Positions 1 to 5,728 of a stretch of 11,243 bases of DNA are shown in pieces; position 1 is the first letter of the stretch; each line of letters starts with the position of its first letter. The translations under genes and the position numbers were made by a program. Below the pieces are notes generated by a model, which was not told the DNA's origin, searched no databases, and saw only the letters and a list, made by a program, of their open reading frames with translations. Source of the DNA: Spirochaetales bacterium (GTDB lineage Bacteria; Spirochaetota; Spirochaetia; DSM-27196; PWMO01); the NCBI GenBank assembly GCA_007123465.1, contig SKLB01000340.1, positions 1 through 11,243 of the forward strand, read 5' to 3'.

Positions 1-20
1 GTGGTTCTCGAGCCATGTAT

Positions 21-26
21 GAGGAG
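21..26 (+). promoter_or_regulatory. Shine-Dalgarno site deciding the ferredoxin start
   Basis: GAGGAG lies 6 nt before the ATG at 33. It is inside the longer reading frame that begins at 15, so it argues that translation starts at 33. Confidence 0.7.
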
Positions 27-32
27 TGTACT

Positions 33-218
33 ATGAAAGTCAAGATCGATGCTGATCTGTGTACCGCATGTGAATTGTGCACCGGCCAAGTGCCCGAGGT
101 CTTCGAAATGGGTGACGAAGTTGCCGAAGTCATCACCCCGGATGTACCCGCTGAGTTTGAGGACGCCGTAGAGGAAGCAGCGGCGGACTGCCCGGTAGAC
201 GCCATCATCGTCAGCTGA
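33..218 (+). CDS. Small single-cluster [4Fe-4S] ferredoxin
   Basis: A 61-residue cytoplasmic electron carrier. Four cysteines are visible: C10, C13 and C16 in CTACELC, and C53 in the late CPVDAI motif. That is the ligand set of monocluster [4Fe-4S] ferredoxins such as the Thermotoga maritima protein, whose length and opening (MKV-D-D-C) it also matches. The extra Cys pair that forms a disulfide in the Thermotoga protein is absent (V20 stands in the first position). The protein is very acidic, as usual for the family. I chose the ATG at 33 because GAGGAG (21-26) lies 6 nt upstream; an in-frame ATG at 15 precedes that site and would give an unusual N-terminal extension. It appears monocistronic at its 3' end, with a strong terminator 38 nt after the stop. 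The redox partner cannot be told from this window. Confidence 0.93.
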   Translation: MKVKIDADLCTACELCTGQVPEVFEMGDEVAEVITPDVPAEFEDAVEEAAADCPVDAIIVS

Positions 219-220
219 CC

Positions 221-253
221 ATGATACGAGCCCTGTCGGGCTCGGCATATCAT
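221..253 (+). repeat. Imperfect hairpin between ferredoxin stop and terminator
   Basis: ATGATA+CGAGCCC (221-233), a TGTC loop, then GGGCTCG (238-244), a GCA bulge and TATCAT (248-253). This gives 13 base pairs interrupted only by the three-base bulge. There is no T tract, so it is not a terminator by itself. It may stabilise the 3' end of the ferredoxin mRNA or bind a protein; that role is inference. Confidence 0.6.
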
Positions 254-255
254 CC

Positions 256-298
256 AGCCGCAGACACCGGCAATTGGCTGGTTCTGCGGCTTTTTTTT
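256..298 (+). terminator. Intrinsic terminator of the ferredoxin gene
   Basis: AGCCGCAGA (256-264) pairs perfectly with TCTGCGGCT (283-291). Beyond a bulged C265, an inner stem of six pairs (266-271 with 277-282, one G-T) closes on a 5-nt loop. Eight T residues follow (291-298). It works for plus-strand transcription only; the convergent aldo/keto reductase has no T tract on its side. Confidence 0.93.
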
Positions 299-343
299 CG
301 TTTCACTCGCTGCAGCGCGGACGCCGCGGCGTTGCGACTGCGA

Positions 344-1369
344 TTATCCGGCGTTACTCGACTGTGCCCACAGATTGATCCCGGATTCGGTAGCGTACTG
401 ATCGATTTCCTGGAGCTCCTGCTTGCTGAACTCCAGGTTGTTCAGTGCTGCAAGGTTTTCTTCTACCTGCTCGACTCGACTGGCCCCTATCAGCGCCGAG
501 GTAACCCGCGGATCACGCAGGCACCACGCGATTGCCATCTGAGACAGCGACTGCCCGCGACGCTCAGCGATCTGGTTCAGCGCGCGCACCTTCTTGAGGT
601 TTTCTTCGTTGATGAACTCATCTTTGAAGAACGGCGCGGTGCGCAAACGCGAATCGGCGGGAATCTCGCCCAGATACTTGCCGGTCAATAGGCCCTGCGC
701 CAGCGGCGAGAAGGCGATACAACCAATCCCCTGCTTATCGAGCTCGTCGAGCAGCTTCTCCTCGATCCAGCGGTTGAGCATCGAATACGACGGCTGGTGT
801 ATCAGACAGCGCACGCCCATCCCGCGCAGAATCTCTGCGGCTTGCGCGGTCTTCCGGGCCGAATACGATGAAATGCCGACGTAGAGCGCCTTACCCTGCT
901 GTACGGCCGACGCCAGCGCCCCCATGGTCTCCTCCAGTGGTGTATCGGGATCAAAACGGTGCGAATAGAAAATGTCGACGTACTCCAGACCCATTCGCTT
1001 GAGGCTCTGATCGAGACTGGCCAGCACGTACTTGCGTGAACCCCATTCGCCGTATGGTCCGGGCCACATATCGTAGCCGGCCTTGGTCGAGATGATCAGC
1101 TCGTCGCGGTACGCGCTGAGGTCACCTTTGAGCATCCGGCCGAAGTTCTCTTCGGCCGATCCGGGCGGCGGGCCGTAGTTGTTGGCCAGGTCGAAGTGGG
1201 TTACGCCGAGGTCAAAGGCGCGCAAAACCATTGCGCGGCCGTTCTCATAGGGGCGGGTGCCGCCGAAGTTGTTCCACAGTCCCAGCGAGATCGGCGGAAG
1301 CTTGAGCCCGCTGTTTCCACAACGGTTATAGGAGATCTGTTCGTATCGGTTTTCTGCTGCTTTGTACAT
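344..1369 (-). CDS. gpr: Aldo/keto reductase, YghZ/L-glyceraldehyde-3-phosphate reductase type
   Basis: A 341-residue cytoplasmic NAD(P)H-dependent oxidoreductase with an (alpha/beta)8 barrel. From memory it follows E. coli YghZ (Gpr) nearly end to end, including FDLANNYGPPPGSAEENFG, STKAGYDMWPGPYG and LDQSLKRMGLEYVDIFYSHR. The catalytic tetrad is visible as D60, Y65, K96 and H137. The cofactor-binding C-terminal part is present (SPLAQGLLTGKYL; ALIGASRVEQVEEN). YghZ reduces L-glyceraldehyde-3-phosphate and can reduce methylglyoxal; this family is also annotated as potassium-channel beta-subunit-like. The start is supported by AGGAGG (1379-1384) 9 nt upstream. It is divergent from an AEC permease and convergent with the ferredoxin. 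Substrate assignment is from family similarity; the physiological substrate here is unproven. Confidence 0.93.
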   Translation of the reverse strand: MYKAAENRYEQISYNRCGNSGLKLPPISLGLWNNFGGTRPYENGRAMVLRAFDLGVTHFDLANNYGPPPGSAEENFGRMLKGDLSAYRDELIISTKAGYDMWPGPYGEWGSRKYVLASLDQSLKRMGLEYVDIFYSHRFDPDTPLEETMGALASAVQQGKALYVGISSYSARKTAQAAEILRGMGVRCLIHQPSYSMLNRWIEEKLLDELDKQGIGCIAFSPLAQGLLTGKYLGEIPADSRLRTAPFFKDEFINEENLKKVRALNQIAERRGQSLSQMAIAWCLRDPRVTSALIGASRVEQVEENLAALNNLEFSKQELQEIDQYATESGINLWAQSSNAG

Positions 1370-1399
1370 CTGAATTGGCCTCCTGACATGATTATGGCT

Positions 1400-1428
1400 A
1401 TTGTAGGGCAGAACAAACCCGCGTGCAA
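1400..1428 (-). promoter_or_regulatory. Predicted sigma70-type promoter of the aldo/keto reductase
   Basis: On the minus strand, TTGCAC (1423-1428) and TACAAT (1400-1405) are separated by exactly 17 bp. The -10 matches TATAAT at 5 of 6 positions, the -35 at 3 of 6. The predicted start is near 1393, giving a leader of about 24 nt that contains the AGGAGG site. The -35 coincides with that of the divergent AEC promoter. Confidence 0.55.
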
Positions 1429-1451
1429 GTAACCCGCAGATGTGCTACGCT
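1423..1451 (+). promoter_or_regulatory. Predicted extended -10 promoter of the AEC permease, leaderless layout
   Basis: GTGCAA (1423-1428), 17 bp, then TACGCT (1446-1451) preceded by TGC, an extended -10. The seventh base after the -10 box is 1458, which is the A of the chosen ATG. The -35 is weak (3 of 6). No Shine-Dalgarno sequence lies before the ATG, which fits a leaderless transcript. Confidence 0.45.
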
Positions 1452-1457
1452 ACCGCT

Positions 1458-2411
1458 ATGAGTCAAACCGTAGCCTCGGTGATTGTGCGCGTTGCTCCGA
1501 TCATCCTTTTGATGGCAGCCGGCATTGCCGTCAGACGGGTTCAGCTGGTCGGGGCACAGACCATGGAAGAGCTCAAGAAACTGGTAGTCAACCTGGCGCT
1601 GCCGGCGGTGCTGTTTCGGGCCTTCCTGGACATGGACCTCGACTGGTCATACGCGTGGATCTTCCTGACAATTCTGGTTGTGTGCGTTGTGCTGTGGTAC
1701 TACGGAGTGTTTGCGCGGCGCGCGCTGCGGTTGAACCAGGATTACTTCCCGTTTCTGACCACCGGTTTCGAGTTCGGCATGCTCGGCATCACGCTGTTTG
1801 GCGCGGCCTACGGCATGCAGTACGTTGGATATATCGCGGTTGTTGATCTCAGCCACGAGCTTTTCATCTGGTTTGTCTTTGTAACGCTGTTGATCAGAAA
1901 ACGCGACGGCGCCGGTAGCATCGCAGCAACCGCGGCCGGCTTTGCACGCTCACCGGTCATTATAGGCATTCTTGCCGGCCTGCTGCTGAACGTCGGTGGA
2001 TTACGTCAGGCGGTCTACACCGCGCCGGTCGGCCAGGCGCTTCTGGATTCCCTGCAACTGCTGGGCGCGATGCTTGTCCCGTCAATCCTGCTGATAATCG
2101 GCTACGGCCTGCACATCAACCTGGCCAACATTCGCGAGGCCGCGGTGAGTGTCGGCTTGCGGCTGGCGGCGCTGATACCGATTGCGCTGTTCACCGTTCT
2201 GATCGTAGCGCGGCGCTGGCTGATGCTGCCGCTGCCGTTTGAGCGGGCTATCGTTACGTTTCTGCTCCTGCCGCCGCCTTACATCATCCCGCTGTTCATG
2301 AAGGAGTCCGACGGGCGCGGCAAGGAGTACGTGCACTCGGTGCTCTCGCTCTATACGGTCATCACCGTTGCGCTGTTCATTGCCTATTTTGTAGCAAACC
2401 CGACGATCTGA
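1458..2411 (+). CDS. AEC (auxin efflux carrier) family permease
   Basis: A 317-residue integral inner-membrane protein with about ten hydrophobic segments in two halves. Residues 40-57 (KKLVVNLALPAVLFRAF) match the family's conserved N-terminal LxxxxLPxxLF region, and the second half carries a proline-rich membrane segment (LLPPPYIIPLFM, ~270-281). Characterised bacterial members move organic acids such as malate; the substrate here cannot be read from sequence. An upstream in-frame ATG at 1440 would add MCYATA, but it overlaps the predicted -10 box and neither start has a Shine-Dalgarno site. I prefer 1458 because the following residues look like a normal AEC N-terminus and it coincides with the predicted transcription start. 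It is divergent from the aldo/keto reductase and convergent with eda, 33 nt away. Confidence 0.9.
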   Translation: MSQTVASVIVRVAPIILLMAAGIAVRRVQLVGAQTMEELKKLVVNLALPAVLFRAFLDMDLDWSYAWIFLTILVVCVVLWYYGVFARRALRLNQDYFPFLTTGFEFGMLGITLFGAAYGMQYVGYIAVVDLSHELFIWFVFVTLLIRKRDGAGSIAATAAGFARSPVIIGILAGLLLNVGGLRQAVYTAPVGQALLDSLQLLGAMLVPSILLIIGYGLHINLANIREAAVSVGLRLAALIPIALFTVLIVARRWLMLPLPFERAIVTFLLLPPPYIIPLFMKESDGRGKEYVHSVLSLYTVITVALFIAYFVANPTI

Positions 2412-2424
2412 ACGCTACAGCACC

Positions 2425-2442
2425 CCGGCGACCGCACGCCGG
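2425..2442. terminator. GC hairpin between convergent AEC permease and eda
   Basis: CCGGCG (2425-2430) and CGCCGG (2437-2442) form a six-pair stem with a 6-nt loop in the 33-nt gap between two convergent stop codons. There is no T tract on either strand, so efficient intrinsic termination is doubtful. The position makes a shared bidirectional end structure plausible. Confidence 0.35.
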
Positions 2443-2444
2443 AT

Positions 2445-3086
2445 TCAGTATGCCGGCCGCAGACTCTGAGCCAGCTTCACCGCTTCGCGCACCAGCCTGG
2501 CAACGGCCTCGAAGTCTCCGGCGCTGATTTTGTCTGAAGGCACCATCCAGCTGCCGCCAACCGCCAGCACCGCGGGCAGCGCCAGATAGTCGCCGAGATT
2601 GGCGGCTCCTATGCCGCCGGTGGGCACGTAGCGCACGTCACCGTAGGGCGCCGACATCGCCTTCAGCATCTTGACTCCGCCGGAAGCCTCGGCCGGGAAG
2701 AACTTGACCACCGACAGACCGCGCGCCAGCGCCGCCTCTACACCGGTGGGGTTGTTGATTCCCGGTGTAATCGGAATCTGCTGCTCAACACAGTATTCAA
2801 CCACCGCCGGGTTGAAGCCCGGCGTTACGATGAAGGCCGCGCCGGCGTCGACCGCCTCTTTGACCTGATCAACCGTGAGTACCGTCCCGGCACCCAGCAG
2901 CACGTCGGGCACGTCGCGGCTGATGTTGCGGATGCTCTGTCCCGCCGCCGCGGTGCGAAAGGTCACCTCTGCAACCGGCAGACCGTTAGCCAGCAGCGTC
3001 TCTGCCAGCGGGGTTGCCGAATCGGCGGACTCAAGCTTGATCACGGGAACCAGCAGCTGCTTCCCGAGTGTCTGCAATACGTTCAT
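2445..3086 (-). CDS. eda: KDPG aldolase (2-keto-3-deoxy-6-phosphogluconate aldolase)
   Basis: A 213-residue cytoplasmic class I aldolase that cleaves 2-keto-3-deoxy-6-phosphogluconate to pyruvate and glyceraldehyde-3-phosphate. The Schiff-base lysine is K128 in VVKFFPAEASGG (E. coli K133), and the general acid/base glutamate is E40 in VAEVTFRT (E. coli E45), with R44 beside it. GAGTVL (65-70), TPGINNPTGVE and the phosphate-binding PTGGIG (155-160) are all present. Length is normal for the family. AGGAG (3093-3097) lies 6 nt before the ATG. It is the last gene of the operon, 20 nt after the kdgK stop, so kinase and aldolase are very probably co-transcribed. No 6-phosphogluconate dehydratase is in the window, so the substrate more likely arises through KdgK. 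Confidence 0.96.
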   Translation of the reverse strand: MNVLQTLGKQLLVPVIKLESADSATPLAETLLANGLPVAEVTFRTAAAGQSIRNISRDVPDVLLGAGTVLTVDQVKEAVDAGAAFIVTPGFNPAVVEYCVEQQIPITPGINNPTGVEAALARGLSVVKFFPAEASGGVKMLKAMSAPYGDVRYVPTGGIGAANLGDYLALPAVLAVGGSWMVPSDKISAGDFEAVARLVREAVKLAQSLRPAY

Positions 3087-3106
3087 TGTGTGCTCCTGTT
3101 ACAACG

Positions 3107-4198
3107 CTATCTTTCGACCCGCGCGCTGGCGCCAGCCATGATCTTCTCTACTTCCTTGAGCGACGCCATCGAGGTGTCCCCCGGTGTGGTCATCGCCAGC
3201 GCGCCGTGCGCCGCACCGTAATCGACGCATTGCTGCGGATCCTTGCCGCTCAGAAAACCGTAGATCAGCCCTGAAGCAAAACTGTCTCCACCGCCGACCC
3301 GGTCCATGATCTCCAGCCGCGGCCGGTGCTGCGCCTCATAGAACTCGCCACCGTGGTACAGGATGGCGCCCCAGTCGTTGACCGTAGCGCTGTGCACCTC
3401 GCGCAGCGTTGTGGCAACGGCCTGGAAATGCGGAAACTCCTTGACCACGGTGCGGATCATGTTCTTGAATTTGTCTACCTGCAGATCGGTGACGTCTTCA
3501 GCGAGCCCTTCGACTTCGAACCCCAACGCCGCGGTGAAGTCTTCTTCGTTGCCGATCATGACATCGACGTACTTGGCAATCTCGCGGTTGACCTGCACCG
3601 CACGCTCGCTGCCGCCGACAGCTTTCCATAGCGATGGTCGGTAATTGAGGTCGTAGCTGATGATTGTCCCGGCGCTGCGCGCCGCCTCCATGGCCTCCAG
3701 CAGTACCTCGGGTGTGGTATCGGATAGTGCGGCAAAAATTCCGCCGCAGTGAAACCAGCGGGCACCTTCGTCCTCGAAGATACGCTTCCAGTCGATGTCG
3801 CCCTTACGCAGTTTGCTGGCAGCACTGTTGGCTCGATCGGAAACCCCGAGTGCTCCACGGATACCGAAACCGCGCTCGGTGAAATTGAGCCCTAAGCGAA
3901 CGTCGCGTCCGATACCGTCGTAGGGATACCACTTGATGTGCGACGTATCGACGCCGCCCTGGTAGAGGAAATCCAGCAGCAGATAGCCGAGATCGTTGTC
4001 CGGTATCGCCGTGACCACAGTGGTATTCAGTCCGAAACAGCGCTTGAGTCCGCGGGTCACGTTGTACTCCCCGCCGCCTTCCCAGACGCGGAACGATCGA
4101 GTGTTGCGCACCCGTCCCTCTCCCGGATCGAGGCGCAGCATGATTTCGCCGAGCGAAACCGCATCCCATCTGCATTCTTTCTCAGATCTCATTCTCAT
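3107..4198 (-). CDS. kdgK: 2-keto-3-deoxygluconate kinase, PfkB family
   Basis: A 363-residue cytoplasmic sugar kinase of the ribokinase (PfkB) fold. Substrate-site region EGGGEYNVTRGL is at 40-51; DLNYRPSLW (183-191) is typical of KDG kinases; the ATP/anion-hole motif with the catalytic base is DRVGGGDSFASG (299-310), catalytic D305. It is somewhat longer than the ~310-340 residues usual for KdgK, with extra residues around 93-135 and 230-250. A strong AGGAGG (4205-4210) lies 6 nt before the ATG at 4198; a second ATG two codons on (4192) is possible. The gene start overlaps the end of a broken IclR regulator by 17 nt, and eda follows after 20 nt. KDG kinase rather than fructokinase or ribokinase is inferred from the motifs and the eda neighbour. 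Confidence 0.9.
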   Translation of the reverse strand: MRMRSEKECRWDAVSLGEIMLRLDPGEGRVRNTRSFRVWEGGGEYNVTRGLKRCFGLNTTVVTAIPDNDLGYLLLDFLYQGGVDTSHIKWYPYDGIGRDVRLGLNFTERGFGIRGALGVSDRANSAASKLRKGDIDWKRIFEDEGARWFHCGGIFAALSDTTPEVLLEAMEAARSAGTIISYDLNYRPSLWKAVGGSERAVQVNREIAKYVDVMIGNEEDFTAALGFEVEGLAEDVTDLQVDKFKNMIRTVVKEFPHFQAVATTLREVHSATVNDWGAILYHGGEFYEAQHRPRLEIMDRVGGGDSFASGLIYGFLSGKDPQQCVDYGAAHGALAMTTPGDTSMASLKEVEKIMAGASARVER

Positions 4199-4383
4199 AG
4201 CGTTCCTCCTCCTGTCGCCAACCGAGGTGTGTGGATATCACCTCTGCGGTGCGCCTGACCGCCTGTCCGATGCGGTTAAGATGCTGCTGCGAGATCTGCC
4301 ACCACGGCAACGCCGCTACCGTTGGGCCGCTGTGCGAGTAACTCCAGGATGTCGAGCGCTCTGTCGAGCGATTGAACACTCAT
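4182..4383 (-). pseudogene. Remnant of an IclR-family regulator (KdgR-like), internally deleted and frameshifted
   Basis: From the ATG at 4383 the minus strand encodes MS followed by VQSLDRALDILELLA, the hallmark opening of IclR-family winged-helix repressors, but this frame ends at TAA after 35 codons, before the HTH is complete. In another frame, the last codons before the kdgK start read IGQAVRRTAEVISTHLG (ending in TGA at 4182), which matches the usual IclR C-terminal helix. Full-length members have about 250-270 residues; only 202 nt remain, so some 190 codons are missing and the two ends are out of frame. The junction lies somewhere between about 4280 and 4330. The tail overlaps kdgK by 17 nt, the layout expected of an original regulator-kinase-aldolase operon. 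No Shine-Dalgarno site precedes the ATG. Family identity is by motif recognition; KdgR-like function is inferred from position. Confidence 0.78.
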
Positions 4384-4417
4384 AGCTGCGGAACTGACTG
4401 CGACGCAATAACAATTC

Positions 4418-4445
4418 GTCTCATAGTTTGGGATATGGTCTCATA
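4418..4445. repeat. Direct repeat GTCTCATA, candidate operator half-sites
   Basis: GTCTCATA occurs at 4418-4425 and 4438-4445, exactly 20 bp apart (about two helical turns). The second copy overlaps the -10 box of the kdg promoter and continues into the near-palindrome TCATAATATGA (4441-4451); the first lies at about +12 to +19 of the predicted transcript. A shorter CTCATAG is at 4379-4385, overlapping the start of the regulator remnant. Position is typical of a repressor site; the binding protein is unknown. Confidence 0.5.
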
Positions 4446-4471
4446 ATATGACGCGCAGTCACGCGTGTCAA
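4443..4471 (-). promoter_or_regulatory. Strong sigma70-type promoter of the kdgK-eda operon
   Basis: On the minus strand a perfect TTGACA (4466-4471) is followed, after exactly 17 bp, by TATTAT (4443-4448), 5 of 6 matches to the consensus. The predicted start is near 4436, which leaves a transcript leader of about 237 nt before kdgK, including the IclR remnant. It is the best promoter in the window. Confidence 0.75.
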
Positions 4472-4493
4472 GCTGCCGCTGATATGCTATCAT
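4465..4493 (+). promoter_or_regulatory. Predicted extended -10 promoter of alaX, leaderless layout
   Basis: GTGTCA (4465-4470; 4 of 6), 17 bp, then TATCAT (4488-4493) preceded by TGC. The seventh base after the -10 box is 4500, the A of the alaX ATG. The -35 overlaps the TTGACA of the divergent kdg promoter, so the two are back to back. No Shine-Dalgarno site lies before the ATG. Confidence 0.5.
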
Positions 4494-4499
4494 CGCCCT

Positions 4500-5708
4500 A
4501 TGACCCGCAAGCTCTATTATGATGACCCAATGAAACGCGAGTTTGACGCCGTGGTCCTGGAAGCCAAACCGGCAGGAAACCGCAGCGACGTGGTGCTCGA
4601 CTGCACCTGCTTCTACCCGGAAGGCGGAGGTCAGCCGGCGGATCGTGGCAGCCTCGACGACATAGCCGTGCTCGATGTGCGCAAACAGGGCGAGCAGGTT
4701 ATCCACACGCTGGAGCGCATACCGGAGACCGACACCGTTCACGGCAGAATCGACTGGCAGCACCGCTTTGACTACATGCAGCAGCACACCGGGCAGCATA
4801 TAATCTCAGCGTCGATGATCCACGTCGGCGGTTACGCAACCGTTGCAGTCCACCAGGGCGAACAGTATACAACAGTTGAATGTGACACCGCGGAGATAGC
4901 CGAAGCGCAGCTACAGCAGATCGAACAACTGGCCAACGAGACCGTTGGGCGCAATCTGGAAGTACGAACCTTCGATGCCGAAGAAAGCGAGATTCCCCGG
5001 CTCGCGCTGCGCCGGCCTCCCAAAGTCGGGGGAACTATCCGCATTGTCGAGATCGACGGCTTCGACCGGGTTGCCTGTGGCGGTGTTCACACACCCACCA
5101 CCGGCCAGGTAGGAATAATCAAACTGGTAGCGGTGGAGCGTATCCGTGGCAACCTGCGCAGCGCGTGGAAGATCGGCCGGCGGGCACTCGATGACTACCG
5201 TGAGAAGACCGCAATCGTCAACACACTCTCGGACCGCTTCTCGGCCAGGCAGCACCAGATCATAGAACGCGCCGAGAAGCTGGAGCTGGCTCTCAAGCAG
5301 TCGCAGTACAACGAGCGTGCAACCGCGGCACGGCTGTGTGCGCTGTGGGCCGAGCAGTTGCACCGTGGTGCATCGCTGAGTGGCGAGCTGCGGATTGTCA
5401 CCGAGCGGTTCGAGGCCGAGCCGCCCGAGCTGTTTCGCGGTGTGCTGGAAGCCCTGATCGAACAGCCGTCGACCTGCGTCTGCCTGGTCAACGTCCAGCC
5501 GCAGCAGGTGCAGTGGATAATCGGATGCTCGCCGGATCTGCGGCTGGAATTCGACGCTGTTCGCCGCGAGCTGCTGCCGATCATCAACGCCAAGGGCGGT
5601 GGCCGCCACTCGATCTGGCAGGGGGTCGGCAGTGAACCGCAGAACGCCGACCGGTTGCTCCGCTGTTTTGCCGAACAAGCATCTCAGTTTGTTGGTAATT
5701 TCGGCTGA
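4500..5708 (+). CDS. alaX: Alanyl-tRNA editing deacylase, long AlaX type with DHHA1 domain
   Basis: A 402-residue cytoplasmic protein related to the editing half of alanyl-tRNA synthetase, with no aminoacylation domain. The N-terminal part resembles the AlaRS linker region (FYPEGGGQPADRG, 38-50). The tRNA-SAD editing core carries the zinc ligands H96 and H100 (HTGQH) and C193 and H197 (CGGVH). Residues ~235-275 look like a coiled coil, and the C-terminal DHHA1 domain ends with an AKGGGRHSIWQGVG signature (364-377). Members hydrolyse Ser-tRNA(Ala), and some Gly-tRNA(Ala), in trans, protecting against mistranslation. The ATG at 4500 gives the family's usual opening (TRKLYYDDP); there is no Shine-Dalgarno site, consistent with a leaderless start. 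It is divergent from the kdg operon and 20 nt upstream of the HD-GYP gene, which appears to have its own promoter. Confidence 0.93.
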   Translation: MTRKLYYDDPMKREFDAVVLEAKPAGNRSDVVLDCTCFYPEGGGQPADRGSLDDIAVLDVRKQGEQVIHTLERIPETDTVHGRIDWQHRFDYMQQHTGQHIISASMIHVGGYATVAVHQGEQYTTVECDTAEIAEAQLQQIEQLANETVGRNLEVRTFDAEESEIPRLALRRPPKVGGTIRIVEIDGFDRVACGGVHTPTTGQVGIIKLVAVERIRGNLRSAWKIGRRALDDYREKTAIVNTLSDRFSARQHQIIERAEKLELALKQSQYNERATAARLCALWAEQLHRGASLSGELRIVTERFEAEPPELFRGVLEALIEQPSTCVCLVNVQPQQVQWIIGCSPDLRLEFDAVRRELLPIINAKGGGRHSIWQGVGSEPQNADRLLRCFAEQASQFVGNFG

Positions 5709-5721
5709 TTTCGGCTATATT
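5693..5721 (+). promoter_or_regulatory. Predicted promoter of the HD-GYP gene inside the alaX 3' end
   Basis: TTGGTA (5693-5698; 4 of 6), 17 bp, then TATATT (5716-5721; 5 of 6). The seventh base after the -10 box is 5728, one base before the ATG at 5729. The box spans the end of alaX and the 20-nt gap. No Shine-Dalgarno site is present. Confidence 0.5.
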
Positions 5722-5728
5722 TATCGAT

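Noticed and set aside
15..35. Upstream ATG as ferredoxin start
   Set aside because: The ribosome site GAGGAG lies downstream of it and fits the ATG at 33, and the shorter form matches the usual ferredoxin N-terminus.
317..335. GC-rich palindrome ACGCCGCGGCGT just downstream of the aldo/keto reductase stop as its terminator
   Set aside because: A perfect palindrome with no real loop and no T tract on the minus strand; likely base composition.
221..691. Open frame of 156 codons on the plus strand after the ferredoxin
   Set aside because: It runs through the ferredoxin terminator and then antisense through the aldo/keto reductase; no start signal and no family resemblance.
1440..1457. Upstream ATG as AEC permease start
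   Set aside because: It adds six residues without membrane character and overlaps the predicted -10 box; not fully excluded because neither start has a Shine-Dalgarno site.
4199..4383. Riboswitch or structured leader for kdgK
   Set aside because: The region is better explained by the two IclR-like coding fragments; I see no conserved aptamer pattern or terminator hairpin.
4911..5678. Open frame of 255 codons on the minus strand, antisense to alaX
   Set aside because: It lies wholly inside a well-supported gene, has no recognisable domain, no Shine-Dalgarno site, and an amino-acid make-up (Q-, R- and L-rich) typical of a complementary-strand shadow in GC-rich DNA.
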